A DNA stretch of 64,000 bases from Argentina anserina (taxonomy: Eukaryota > Streptophyta > Magnoliopsida > Rosales > Rosaceae). Both the position numbers and the translations under genes were made by a program. Within the stretch, counting starts at the first letter, position 1. Every line of letters begins with the position of its first letter. The notes below the pieces were generated by a model. It saw nothing but the letters and a program-made list of their open reading frames with translations. It did not search any database and was not told the origin of the DNA. This document shows, in pieces, positions 22,320-34,276 of this stretch. The DNA lies in contig NC_065873.1 of NCBI RefSeq assembly GCF_933775445.1, forward strand, positions 29,760,001 through 29,824,000. The letters run 5' to 3'.

Positions 22320-25117
22320 AGTTTGGGATTAAAAACAAATTTGTTTATAACTAGTAGCCGTTTGTAAATCTTTTTTTCTAAGGATTTAGGTTTGGGAGGT
22401 GATAACTATCCTAGCTAGGTATATAAAGTGTTTTTTGTTGTGTGGGACTTTTTGCATACTGGTCCTGCAACACATTTAACTTCGTATCCACAGGTGTATG
22501 AATATGAATATGAAAGTTCAGGGCATGTGAGAATTGTGAGTGCTTTTGTTTTGCTTATAGTGGGTCTAAATTGAAAGTGAGATACTGATGCAGGTTGTTC
22601 CATTCTGAATCAGACACACATGTTTATATCTGTACAGGTTCTTTTAAAATGAACTTGCAGATTCTTCCCTTTAGATTTATCACAAAAGCTCATAATACAA
22701 TACATAAGGCAGTGATTCATTTCACCATTGAAGAATTTTATTTATCTTACGCGAAAGCATTGGTTGAACTTCTATAAATGCTCATTTATAAGATCAAATC
22801 GAACGCTACCAATAATCTGAATATGAGATCCGATATGTAGGGGAAGGGGAAGGTGGAGTTCAGGGGAGGTTGTTTGCTGGTGCCAGGATGCTTTGCTAAA
22901 ATAGGTGATAAATGGGATGACACAGACGCATCACAGAAAGGACTGTCGCCCAGAGGCAATTAATATTTCAGATTCCTTTGATACTGATGTGTGTGACAAT
23001 ATACCACAATATACCATATCATGGGATTGATTGTTAACTCCACATTATGTATATATTGAAGTAACTTTGATCTCTACGTTATATGCTAGATTCCTGTTAG
23101 AAAGTATTAATCGAACAAATTTTGATCTTCACTATATATTTAGAAATTTGTACGCACTATATATTTAGCTAGTAACAGTAGTTACTCTATGAAAAAGGGT
23201 TTAACAGTTTTTATTTTTTTTGTAAGTTCTACTATCCATGTGATTTGTCGTATGCATTAACGTATAGGCGTGTACGGTTCTTATTGTATGCGATAAAAGT
23301 TTATCTTATTCTGATTATATATAAGAACAGATGCAATGTAGATAAATATAACACTATAATTTCCCATGCAAAACATATTTTATAGTTTTCAATTTCCACC
23401 ACTGTGATAGCTTGGTGTGGAATGTACTGCACATACTCCATATTATTGATTACGGGAAGTAAAATCATCACTCCCTGCTTTGTAATGCATGCTCCATAAT
23501 TCCTCATGGATCAAAATTATCATTGCCAATGAAGAGTTGGCAATAATGAGAGGGGCACTTGATTCCACTCAAGCTCGAGCCTCAATGTTCACAAAAGTTG
23601 CTTATTAGTAGGTTATTGAGAATTGAGGTCCTATACAATTCATATTACGCTAGCAAGAGTTTTAATTACTAGAGAGTATGTGTTAAGACTGTCACCATGA
23701 GGCCCGAATGACCAATACATGCAGGCTTTTAAGGTTTAAAACCGATAGGCTTTCTCATCTCGCTAGTTATGGAAATGTTGATGATTTTTTTATTAACAGA
23801 GACACCTGTTATTATTCGGGATGTTCTCCACGAAGATAATTGGAGTGTTTCTAGAATTTCGGTAATATGTCCCTTATTTATGTTTTATTCTTTCTAACAA
23901 TAATAATACTAATAATACTACGGACCAGCTAAGACCGGTGCCTCAGGCTATTTTATTAAAAAAAAACCTATGGCCACTACTTTCACATGGAAATTGTGTT
24001 GAGTTAGATGTTCGTTGTTGATCACCTAGTCATCTGTTGAGCACCAGGTGGCGATAAACAGCCGTCTGATCTGGCCAAATAGTGGCCAAACAGTCAGATC
24101 AGACGGTTGTTGAGCGCCTTAGATGTTAATTGGATACATGCGGAGCACAAGCGTTTCATAATGTTCATTGGTTGACGGGCTGCTCTCCCCAATCCAAGTA
24201 CCCTTGGTCCAAAAAAATCTAAATTCTACATAACCTGAGGGGGAAAAGACAACTTCAATGGCCAGAAATGAAACATGGAGGTGGTTTGTAAATTAGGACT
24301 CCACTTTGATTTGATTCCATGAACAAGTAAATGCCTAACCAAGAAAAATGACGTCCAGAATTTTTTGTTGGTGTGAACCCAAAGCTAGAATGTGGTTTGA
24401 CCGTAGTGAGCTCATGGAAGTCTTTTTTCTTTATTGCCGGAATGTATTTCCTTCTCTTGGTCACAATATTTTGATGTAAAAATTGGGTGTTCTAGCATGT
24501 GCAGAATATACATAATCGCATTGATGCATTATTATCGGACTTGTTCAACTTGTTCTGTTCATAAACTTGTTCTAAACTTTAAATTTAATCTGAATACAAA
24601 CAGTGGGAAGCTGGGATGTAGTGTATAATACATTCAGGACTAAACAGAATATAGGTCAACTGGTGTTTTATATACCCACCTTCCAAATAAAGTTTTCATT
24701 CTGGGATTTCTGGCAAAACTGGTATGTATTAATGCAAGAAGATATGAAAAATCCTAGACAAACAGCTTCTTAATGTATCAATATGTACAGTAAGGTCAGA
24801 GCTTTCCTCTCAATACAAATACTAAACAGCCTACAGGTTCTTATTCCATGTCTAACAATCACGAAATAGAAACAATAAGCATCCGAAACTAATCAACTTG
24901 ATAATGACATGAACCTAAGCAATATAAGAAAATTTACCTCAGATTGCATTTCTTAACAAACTATTTGATGAAGGTGATGAGCTGTGTTCACTTAACCATG
25001 AGTCTTGTACAGACACTGGTGAATTGTCCTTCAACTTTTCAATTGAATCGAAGCTACTACTAGCAGCATCGGTACTAGTCTGCATCACAATGACACTGCT
25101 GATAAGGAGTTTGGGAC
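22320..25117. other. 2.8 kb intergenic region
   Basis: AT-rich sequence between AOS and the receptor-kinase gene, convergent on it. It holds the AOS 3' UTR at its left end and a foldback repeat at 24058-24110. No coding sequence is recognised. Confidence 0.45.
24058..24110. repeat. Foldback (stem-loop) repeat
   Basis: ACAGCCGTCTGATCTG at 24058-24073 pairs with CAGATCAGACGGTTGT at 24095-24110 (one or two mismatches), and the loop itself carries a GGCCA/TGGCC inverted pair. This is the look of a short MITE or its core. No target-site duplication could be fixed. Confidence 0.55.
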
Positions 25118-28100
25118 TTAATTACTAGTGTTTAGAGGTTTCTCACTAACACTAGACGTAGAACCAAAAGAGGATTCCACTGATGAAGCTGTGCAAGTGT
25201 TTTCTCCTGATGGTGACCATCTACTTAGCTTGATTTCTTCTAACTCAGCTTTCACTTCCATCATTGAAGGTCGCGCGTCTCTATGAAATGCCAGACATCT
25301 GAATGCTACTTCTGCTACTTTATGAATTGAAAAAGCAGTCCAGTCATCCATAAAGGGTTGCATAGAGGGATCTATGATCTCATTTAAACACCCTTTTCCA
25401 ATCCTATCGGTGGCTAAAGCAGCTAAGTTCACTTCATTCTGTGGCCGCGAAAAGTCCACGGCCTTCAATCCTGATATAATCTCAACAAGCACTACACCAA
25501 AGCTATAGACATCACTCTTATCTGAAAGATGGAAGTTCTGATGGTATTGAGGATCTAGATAACCAGGAGTCCCTTGCGGTGCTGTTGAAATGTGGGAAGA
25601 TTCGGTCATGCCAAGCCTTGAAAGACCAAAATCTGCCACTTTGGACTTGAAGTTACAATCCAAAAGAATGTTACTCGACTTTATATCTCTGTGATATATT
25701 GGGGGCTTTATTGCAGAGTGGAGATGAGCTATTGCTTCAGCAGTTTCGGTAGCAATGGTAAGACGTATAGGCCAAGAAAGTCCATCACCTCTCTCCCTTT
25801 GTAAATGTTGACATAATGTTCCATTGGCCATGAATTCATACACAAGTATCTGCTGACCACGTTCAATGGAGCATCCCAATAGGCGAACAAGATTGGGGTG
25901 CCTTACGGATGAAATGAGTCTGATCTCATTCATAACTTGCTCTATGGTATCATCTCTATTCTTGATCTTTTTTATGGCAACCCATTCATCTGCATTTAGT
26001 TTCCCTGCAAAGACAGTACCAAAGGCCCCCATCCCCAGCCTTTGTTTTTCTGAGAAGCCATTTGTGGCTTTCTCAATTACTTTATAGGGATAGATGGGGA
26101 TGTTGCAGTTGCCTGTAGCTTCGGATAGAAGCCTCTTTGTGCAATGTCTGGCTTTCAATTTGGATTGCCGCCGAATGAAACAGCACAACAGACCTAGACT
26201 GACCATTAGAAAAGCTCCAAATAGAACCCCTGAAAAGGACTTTACCAGGTTAACAAGGAGTACGCACTTGTTGTGAAAGGTCATATTCTCATCATTAAAT
26301 ATAGCTGCTATTACCTCCGATCAGAACGATGATCCTGGCCTTTCCTCCACATTGGCCGGACAAGAATTTTGCGGGGTTGCAGTCATCTGAAACTGATTAT
26401 GACAAAACCAATTAATTAAATATGATATAAGAATAAGAAATCCGTTAATAGATACAAATGTAATGTACGTTAATTAATACTATAGAAAACGTAGGCGTTC
26501 TACATATATGTATCTGTCAAAACAATGATTTTTCAGCTGTGACAATTAATAAAATAAACTTCAAAAAATGATCAAAATACTACTATGTATGAACATATAG
26601 TTATAAATCTAATTCATTGACTAACCGATGTAAAGATACCACACGATCGAGGTTTTGGTCCAATACTATAAAAATTGCTTATTTATCGTATGAGATTGAA
26701 GCTATGGATGATAATTTCATAACAAGTCTATGTATCGTATTGAGATTACGACAGAATAAAATAGGGTGTTTTTCTTTTTGTTCATATCAATAATGTGTTA
26801 GTATATTTTTCTTGAATTAATTTGTAAGATATAGTGATTACTTGCGTATACATGCATGATCGTACGTATCAAACAAGAATCATACATAAGGAGTACATCT
26901 ACTTGTATAACAAATGCTCCCTAATTTGAGAACTCAAGATTTGCATGACTGATTAGTGACCACGTTTCCCGTGTTTGAACATCTCACTAATGTTCATTCC
27001 AATTCTTTCAATTTTAGGTCGGACAGAGGGACAATCATACATGCCTACACGACGACTGCGACCAAGAGAAACAACCAAATGCCTACGTAACTGGTCACTA
27101 ATATCAACCCGGCGGAGTCTGATAGGATCTTTTCACCTTTCCCTATCCTCATCCAGGTGTACAAACAAACAAGAGAAAGAGAGCAAATTTCCTCGCCTTC
27201 AAAATGATTAAAGAACTGTTTCCCTTCTTTGGGCTAATTAAATAAGTGGTTGACCCACAAATTTAGCGGCCACATCATGCTGCTCAATCACGAGTGCATG
27301 TTATCGGGCCCCGTATATGGGCCCAGGACATCACATTTGCTCTGAAAATAGGGGTATTTATGTCAATTGAAGTCCTTGACGGCCTTCTAGATTGAGTTCC
27401 AAAATAACTAGGACAAAAGTGAATAAAATAGAAGATTGTTTGTTATGGTTGCATGTTTCTTTTAATCCTAGCCTACCTAATTATACCCCGTTGAAAGCTA
27501 AGTAATTGGAATCTTGGCCTGTGATCCCATAAGGATTAACTAGTTAAAGATTAGTGACATGTTTGGTCCCCAAAACCCCTTGTAAATGTAGTAGCTAAGA
27601 TTTTTTTTGGAAATGTAGTAGCTAAGATTGTATTGCATAATAAGCGCCAAAAGGTTGAGTTGAGAATTAGCCAGATGATATAGTACCCAGCTGAGCTAGC
27701 TAAGAGACTACCCAATTGATTTACTTATATTCAAAAATTAAAAGAAAAAGTTATCAGTATGCATAAGATTGTGAACTTTGCAGAATGGATGAGTTTATCA
27801 TGCAAATGCTGTTAACTGCTAACTTATATATATGTGAATCATCTGTGTACCAACATGTCATGGTTATGGAGTGCAAGATTAGGGGGTGAGATATAGTTGA
27901 CAAACAACCAAAACAAGGTAACATTAGGAACTAATTAAGGTTGTAATTATATATAAAGTAATTAATTAATAGTATTAACCAGGATAATTAACTGACCTTT
28001 CCGGCAGCCAAAGCCAGCCTGAAAACCATCTCCGGTGAAACCCTCTGTGCAATTGCACCTGTGTCCGTGGCTACCATTCGGCGTCAAAAACGAAATACAG

Positions 28101-28741
28101 TTGGCGTGTTTATCACAATTGCAACTTGATCCCGGCAGCCACCACGCCAATTCCGCCACTTCAACTTCTAAAGTCACCGAGGGCACCGGCGTATTATTCA
28201 TAATCACTGCCGATATGGAGGAGAGCAAGTACTGGCAGCCATTCTTCACGACGCTCTCGTATTTCAAAAACGTAGCATTCTTTTTGCCCTCCGCATAGCA
28301 ACTGAGGCTTGTGTTTTTACTGCAATCCTGTGGAGCCTGGAACCTGGCCTCGACATTAATACTAGGAATCATGCAACTGCTTGAGGCCGACTGCTCGACC
28401 GTGCAGTTTCGTAAAAGAATCGCATTATGGGCCGTCGGCGCGTGATGGTTGCTGTAGAGTTGGCGGAGGGTTTGCAAGGGGCGGTCGCATCGGCTTTGTA
28501 GGTTGATTCTTATGCTATCACGGTTTATGTACTGGACGGGGAATTCTCCGATGAATATTCCGGCTTTGGTACAGTTGAGTGGGATTTCACAGTCGGCTGA
28601 ACATCCGAATGGATATGGCAAGCGATTGCCTCCGGAGAAGTTCGGACATGATCGATTGCAAGATTGAGTAGAAGCATAGGTTTTCACGATGAGCGGAAAA
28701 ATTGCTAGGAGGCCGACGATTAGATTATCTCTGATATTCAT
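25118..28741 (-). CDS. Wall-associated receptor kinase-like protein (WAKL14/20 type)
   Basis: A plasma-membrane receptor kinase with a pectin-binding type ectodomain. Three exons join to 642 residues: 28741-27997, 26386-26315 and 26229-25118; intron 1 is 1.6 kb. Order of parts: signal peptide (about 1-23), GUB_WAK_bind cysteine-rich domain (CNRSCPNFSGGNRLPYPFGC), a C-terminal EGF-like stretch (CDKHANC to CNCTEGFTGDGF), and the motif CNPAKFLSGQCGG, typical of the WAKL14 subgroup. The membrane span is split across exons 2 and 3 (IIVLIGGVLFGAFLMVSLGL). The kinase has a glycine loop (GMGAFGTVF), VAIKK, HRDIKSSNILLD, DFGLSR and GTPGYLDPQY, so it should be active. The tail is Ser-rich. Ligand and signalling role are not shown by sequence; wall-integrity or defence sensing is the usual inference for the family. 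Confidence 0.9.
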
Positions 28742-29489
28742 GGAAGAAGTTTCTTATGGGGTTGGAGTAGTGTGTGAGAGATTGGATGAGTGAAGCTCAT
28801 ATGAAACCGATTGCAATCAGATCAACAATAATGAATAATGATGGTGTTTTGATGAGATAGAGTTTCTTCCTTGCACACTTCGAGTCAATGTTTTTCCTGC
28901 TGAAGAAAAATGCGGTTTATTTTCTATTTGTTTACGACGAAATGACAAAATACTTTGAACTTTAAATTGGCTGAAGACCACGGGGGAGGAATAGAGATGA
29001 TTATTTTAGCTTAACGAAGACCAACTTATAGAGTTAATGATCAGCTTTGTAAAGTGGAACATGATTACTGCCTTAACTAATTGTCGTACGTAGATAACTA
29101 GATATGGCAAAATCCGCATCTGTTACTAATATACGGCCTCGGTGTATATTTGTACAAATGAAGAACACATTGACTGAAATTATATGCTCCTGTATAAATT
29201 CAAGTCGATTTAATTTAATGATTTGAAATATATTTTATATTTTGTCGAAACCGAAGGATATTGTTAATTAGCAGTCATACCAAACAAAGAAAAAGTATGC
29301 AATATTGTCTACAGATTTCAAGCAGCGTCTTATCTCGCAACTCGTTGATCCTGTAAAATGCTTCTTCCTAGAACAAGATCTACGGTCGTTTGTTAGAAGT
29401 CAAAACCTCACTTCCGGTCACATTACGAAATTGTGAGAAGCTTCATAACGCATGTGTACACGTTATAGAAATCATTGTTTATTTAATGA
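28742..29489. other. Upstream region of the WAK-like gene
   Basis: AT-rich sequence expected to hold the promoter and 5' UTR of the minus-strand receptor kinase. I see no coding sequence. Confidence 0.4.
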
Positions 29490-29496
29490 GGTATCG

Positions 29497-29837
29497 GTAT
29501 CGAACACGGGTCTTCAACAGTCATTCAATAGACAATAGAAATAAGGAGCAACAAATTTACATAAAAAGTCAAATTCATGCCACAATTATATTGACTTTTA
29601 ATCATAAAACATAAGCTATCTAGCAACGATTACAATACTCATATATATAGAATTTACAATACTAAGAACATAAGTAGACTAACTCTAATATGGAAAGCAA
29701 TTATAAGTAAATCTTACATATTTATAATATATTCCCTAAGAATTGTAAAAAAAAATAATGAAATATTAAGGATTGTAAATCTATAATTAAATAGCTAAAT
29801 AATAACTTGATGTTGCCCCATAAATGCTCATGCATCA
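29497..29837 (-). repeat. LTR, downstream copy
   Basis: Direct repeat partner of 31271-31603. It follows the gypsy-like polypurine tract on the minus strand, making it the 3' LTR. Confidence 0.7.
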
Positions 29838-30399
29838 GACTCTCTTGGTTGGAAAGAATTCGTCATCGAATTTGAATCATTGATGCCTTCCATTTCAGAT
29901 CCTTTGGTGAACACTCATCTTGCACTTGAATTCTTCCTTTCCAAAAAAATAGATATTTGGAATAAATGCTTAATCTTGATTCCATAAAGCTTCTCTTCAA
30001 CACTAATTTGGCCAACCCAAATTGTTTTTCACCATCCTTGATTCGTTTGAAAAGATTAACCACATCTTTAGGAATTGGCCTTATGAGTGTATCAATTCCA
30101 ACAAGTCAATAAACCCATCTTCAATATCTTGCCACAATATTGACTTGATCACGCCTTTATTTTTCTCTTCTCTTACCATATTTGAGACAACATTCACTTG
30201 AAGGAATCTGGCCCATTTGATTGTTCATTACTCACCCAAAAGTCCTCTATTCCATCTGAGTTCGGGTGCTCTTCTCCATCACGTAATTCATCTTCTTCAT
30301 ACCAATCATATTTTGGTGGTCCATCAAAATCCTTGAAACTATTTTTTTCTTTTTTGTAAGTACTTCCTCAACAAACGGAAAATTAAAGATAATTGACTT

Positions 30400-30915
30400 C
30401 AGGGCTGGCCCTAAGTTCTATAGGGCTCTAGGCCAACGCTGAAAATAGGCTCATTATCGTTAAATATATTTTTAACTATTTTATTCTTAAAAAATTACCA
30501 GTACGTGAAAAATTATATCACCCGATTTCATTTATAATATATAGTACAACATGTTTTTCAAATGATTAATTGAATTCATAGATAAAATTGATAGTAAGTA
30601 TATGGTGAATACGATAATAAATGAGTGTAAAGATTAAAAAATGTGTAAAGCTACAAAACATAAATACAAATTAGAAAATAGAATGAAACAAAAAAAAATA
30701 AAATACATAGGTGCAATCGTATTTGAACAAAAGATCGCTACAATATATATCATAGAACCCTCTTTTCCATTACAACAACCGCACATTCATTGAATAAGGG
30801 AATTTATAAGGTATTTATTTAATAATATTAACTAGATTAAATGTTTTTGGGGCCCTGTGAATTCGGGGGCTCTAGGCACATGCCTTCTAGGCCTATAGCC
30901 AAGGCTTGGTTTGGT
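30400..30915. mobile_element. Possible hAT-like non-autonomous DNA element nested in the LTR element
   Basis: An AT-rich insert is bordered by GC-rich, GGCC-containing ends (CAGGGCTGGCCCTAAG on the left; GGCCTATAGCCAAGGCTTGG on the right). These are imperfectly inverted. TGACTT flanks both ends (30394-30399 and 30916-30921), a possible target-site duplication. hAT elements make 8-bp duplications and often begin CAGGG, so the assignment is plausible but weak. Confidence 0.35.
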
Positions 30916-31270
30916 TGACTTACAACCGGAGTAGTTGAAAGTATGACTCCCTCTTCATCAGACTTACACCATGGAGCACACTTATGAATACGGCTAATGT
31001 TTATCTCCCCGTCAGAACCATCACCATCTTGGTAGAAAGTTTCGATGCGATCAACACGTTGTTGATAGGTTGTGATGTTTCTCCCCCCGTCAGAACTCCT
31101 ACGACTCAGTCGTTGAGCTTCAATCCAATCAATACGTACCTCAAGTTTCTTTAGCATCATTTTTAATTTCAGCCATGTCATTTTTGACGTCACGACCGTC
31201 CATTCTGAAACCTCCCCTTGGTTGCCTGATCGGAGACATGGAATCCACTAAGATCTCCCTAGAGCTCCGA

Positions 31271-31603
31271 GTATCGAACACGGGCCTCCAACAGTTACTC
31301 AACGATCACCAGAAATAGGGAGCAACAAAGTTACATAACAAGGCAAATTCATGCCACAAATATACTGACTTTTAATCATAAAACTTAAGCTTCCTAACAA
31401 TGATTATAATACTCATATATATAGGGATTATAATACTTGGAACATAAGTAGACTAAATCTATTATGGAAAGTAATTATAAAATAAATCGTACATAATTGT
31501 AATATATTCCATAAGAATTGTAAATAATGAAATATTAAAGATTTTAATTCTATAATTAAATAGCTAAATAATAACTTGATGTAGCCCTATAAATGCTCCA
31601 TCA
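31271..31603 (-). repeat. LTR, upstream copy
   Basis: Direct repeat partner of 29497-29837; on the minus strand this is the 5' LTR. A clear tRNA primer-binding site was not found beside it. Confidence 0.65.
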
Positions 31604-33961
31604 TTTTTTTTTCCAGATCAAGAAATCCTTAACACATTCTGATATTATTTCATGTACTTGTAATTAGAGATTTATGATTTACGTTTTTTCTCATATTCGA
31701 CGATTTTTTTAATTAAGACTTATGAGTAGCTGCACCCGGTTCTTTATTCAAAAACAAAATCTTAGGCATATTTGATGCCACGCACTATCATAAAGCTGGA
31801 AGAACTTGCAATTTTAAATGGGAATAGAAATCAAAATGGGCATGATTGGTTGTCATATTTCAAAATCATGAATTAATTAGTGGGAGGTACGTAATAGAAG
31901 GTAGTTGTGGTTGTGGGGCTCCAAATATGGAGATGGAACTACGTCATTCTTCCCGTGATCATGAATCAGCATAAGCCCCGTATTATACAGGTATGTTTAT
32001 TGAATAGTCTTCACGGTATCATATTATTTTTCACTCATAGACGCAAGTAACGCCTATAATCAATTTGCCACCCAAAAATTTGATATGATTATTAGTTGCA
32101 GCTAGCATATTGATAGTTAAGTATATAACACTTGTGTATTATGGTAACATTTCCGATTTTCCAATAATAATAATGATAGCCCCATGTCTTCTGAAACATT
32201 ATTCTTCATTACAATCAATTTCGGTGTGATTAGGCTTTCGAAACATCCTTCTTATGCTCGACGTAGCATTATTCTTTAACAATTAGCGGATTCGCCTTTT
32301 AATTTATAATAAGAATGTTCATTATACTTCAGTAGGTGTTTTACGTTTTTAATTTTTAATTTTTTTTGGTAAACGACTCAAAGATTTTATTCTTCTTAAT
32401 TCGGAGATTACCAGAATTCCAACAATAGGTTTCTAATATACCAATCGGAGCTAGCTGCTCACCCCATAACATATTGAAGTGTACTTGTATTGCGTAATAT
32501 GACACTAGCCGAACAGATTTATGATAATAACTTAAAAGTCTATAATCAATAACAGTAACATTTTGATAAACAAAATGTACATACAAATAGAAAACACCTA
32601 ATTAGTTGATAACGATGACTGCTTTTCGATCAATTTGAAGCTGAGCAGCTCTCAGCAGCATATTTACTAGTTGATACTTATATGATAAAACTTTGCTTCT
32701 ATATGTATATCTCGTACCAATATGTAGCTTTCGATCTACAAATCTGACGTTCCAAAATATTCTTTTTAGTTTATGAATGTTTTTAAGACATGAAACTACA
32801 AGATCGAGCAATACTCGTCATGACTCGATCATGACTATACTCGCTTAATTAGCAAGTCATCGATCAAATATTTGTCGGAGTTTATATGGACAACTTGAAA
32901 TAATGAAATAAATTTGAGCACAGCGTGCACCTTGTTTCACTATCAGTCTATCAGATAAAATATATTGGTAATTTTTCTTGTCATTCTAGAATAATATTAT
33001 TAATATGCGAAAGAGCTTCACGAGTACACTGTACGAGGGAGAGTGATGATGGAGGCGGAGAATCATATCATCCTTTCTTAAGTTGGTGTTCGCCCAACTC
33101 AAGTGATATCCTCATTTTAAGTAATCATTCCGATTAAAGAAGCTTGAATTATCCACACCTACAGAAACGAAGTGCAGTGCTCCACAAAAAAGCGTGATTC
33201 TGTTGAAATTTAGTAAAATTTTGTTGTTGGTAAAGTCCACGGATTCCACCTACTATTTTAGACCACTAGCTATAACCATAATCAGTTCTTCTAGTGTAAT
33301 AGTCAATTGTCGTGATTATAGAATATAAATGATAACATGTTATACTCGATAACAAGTGACCAGTCATCCTAATCACAATTCACAAGTCTCCTAATTCACA
33401 AGTGTCCCACTTGTGTCTTAATTTGACTGAAGTAGTTCATCAGTAAATCCCCAAGCAAAGCATAATGAGTTTGTGTTTGAAATTTGAACCGGAGCTTTAT
33501 CGGAAACTTCTTTTCTTTTCTTTTTCTAAAAGGCCGGTCGGGTTCCTCTCGGCGCCGGCTAATAATATTATAAATAATAATAGATAGAGGGTGGCCTCTG
33601 TGTAAGCTAATTTTCCTCTTTTTCTAAAAAAAACAAAAAAAAAGCCGGCCGGCCGGGGTAAGGCGACCGGACCGTTTAACTGTTTAAGCAGAGAAGAAAT
33701 TCCAGCTCACCTATACAGACAATTCATAAATCCACTTCTATAACTTCATAATAATAAACTGGCAGTCTCATCTGAAACTCACAACTATTCGATCATTGTC
33801 TGGCATATATTACGAATATATATACCAGATAATTAAGATTTATAAATATGCATGTTTTACAGAAGGAAATAAAATTTTAAATGCTACTAGACTACTACGT
33901 ACACACCATTAAGGAGAACATCGGAGCTAAATCATAAGTACCTAGCTGGCTAGCTAGCTAA
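31604..33961. other. 2.4 kb AT-rich intergenic region
   Basis: No gene is recognised. Two short GC-rich patches near 33530-33560 and 33640-33670 (runs of GCCGGCCGG) stand out against the AT-rich surroundings and may mark degraded elements or the distal 3' flank of the small gene at 33962. Confidence 0.4.
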
Positions 33962-34276
33962 TTAAGGAGCCGCAAAGGCATCATCGACCCACTTCTTCTC
34001 ATCGTGTTCTGACGGCAAGACCGGAGAGGTAAGAAGGGATTGGAGAGCAGCACGAAGTTTGTTGACTCGCCTGCGTTGTCGGATCCGCCGCAGAACCACC
34101 TCTTTATCTAGGGTTTCTGATGTGTGGGTGGGTTTCAGGTATAGCAGGGTGCTGATGTTGTTGCTGTCATAAGTTTCACCGTCGTGCTCTTCCCTCAGAT
34201 TGATCCTGCTTCTACTCACTGCTTCATTTTGCACAGAGGATTTGGTCTTTGACAACTTGTAGGAGGAGGACGACAT
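33962..34276 (-). CDS. Small conserved-looking plant protein of unknown function (104 aa)
   Basis: An intronless 104-residue frame with a Ser/Lys-rich N-terminus (MSSSSYKLSKTKSS), a strongly basic helix (VVLRRIRQRRRVNKLRAALQSLL at about 61-83) and a tryptophan-containing acidic end (KKWVDDAFAAP). The basic helix plus terminal WVDDAF motif is, from memory, shared by small plant proteins without assigned function, which is why I call it a gene rather than chance. There is no signal peptide, membrane span or cysteine. The arginine-rich helix could bind nucleic acid or act as a nuclear localisation signal, but that is speculation. No TATA box was fixed. Confidence 0.65.
   Translation of the reverse strand: MSSSSYKLSKTKSSVQNEAVSRSRINLREEHDGETYDSNNISTLLYLKPTHTSETLDKEVVLRRIRQRRRVNKLRAALQSLLTSPVLPSEHDEKKWVDDAFAAP

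Larger units (their letters stand above)
29490..31603 (-). mobile_element. Internally deleted LTR retrotransposon (gypsy-like), old
   Basis: Two direct repeats of about 335-340 bases bound the element: 29497-29837 and 31271-31603. They share long tracts such as GTATCGAACACGGG and ATAGCTAAATAATAACTTGATG, but differ at many sites and by small indels, so the insertion is old. On the minus strand the LTR would start with TGATG. Just inside the left copy, the minus strand reads ATTCGATGACGAATTCTTTC and then a purine-rich AACCAAGAGAG tract. This resembles the pol end and polypurine tract of Ty3/gypsy elements. The interior is only about 1.4 kb with broken frames and no recognisable reverse transcriptase, so the element is non-autonomous. 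A further insertion is nested at 30400-30915. Confidence 0.7.
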
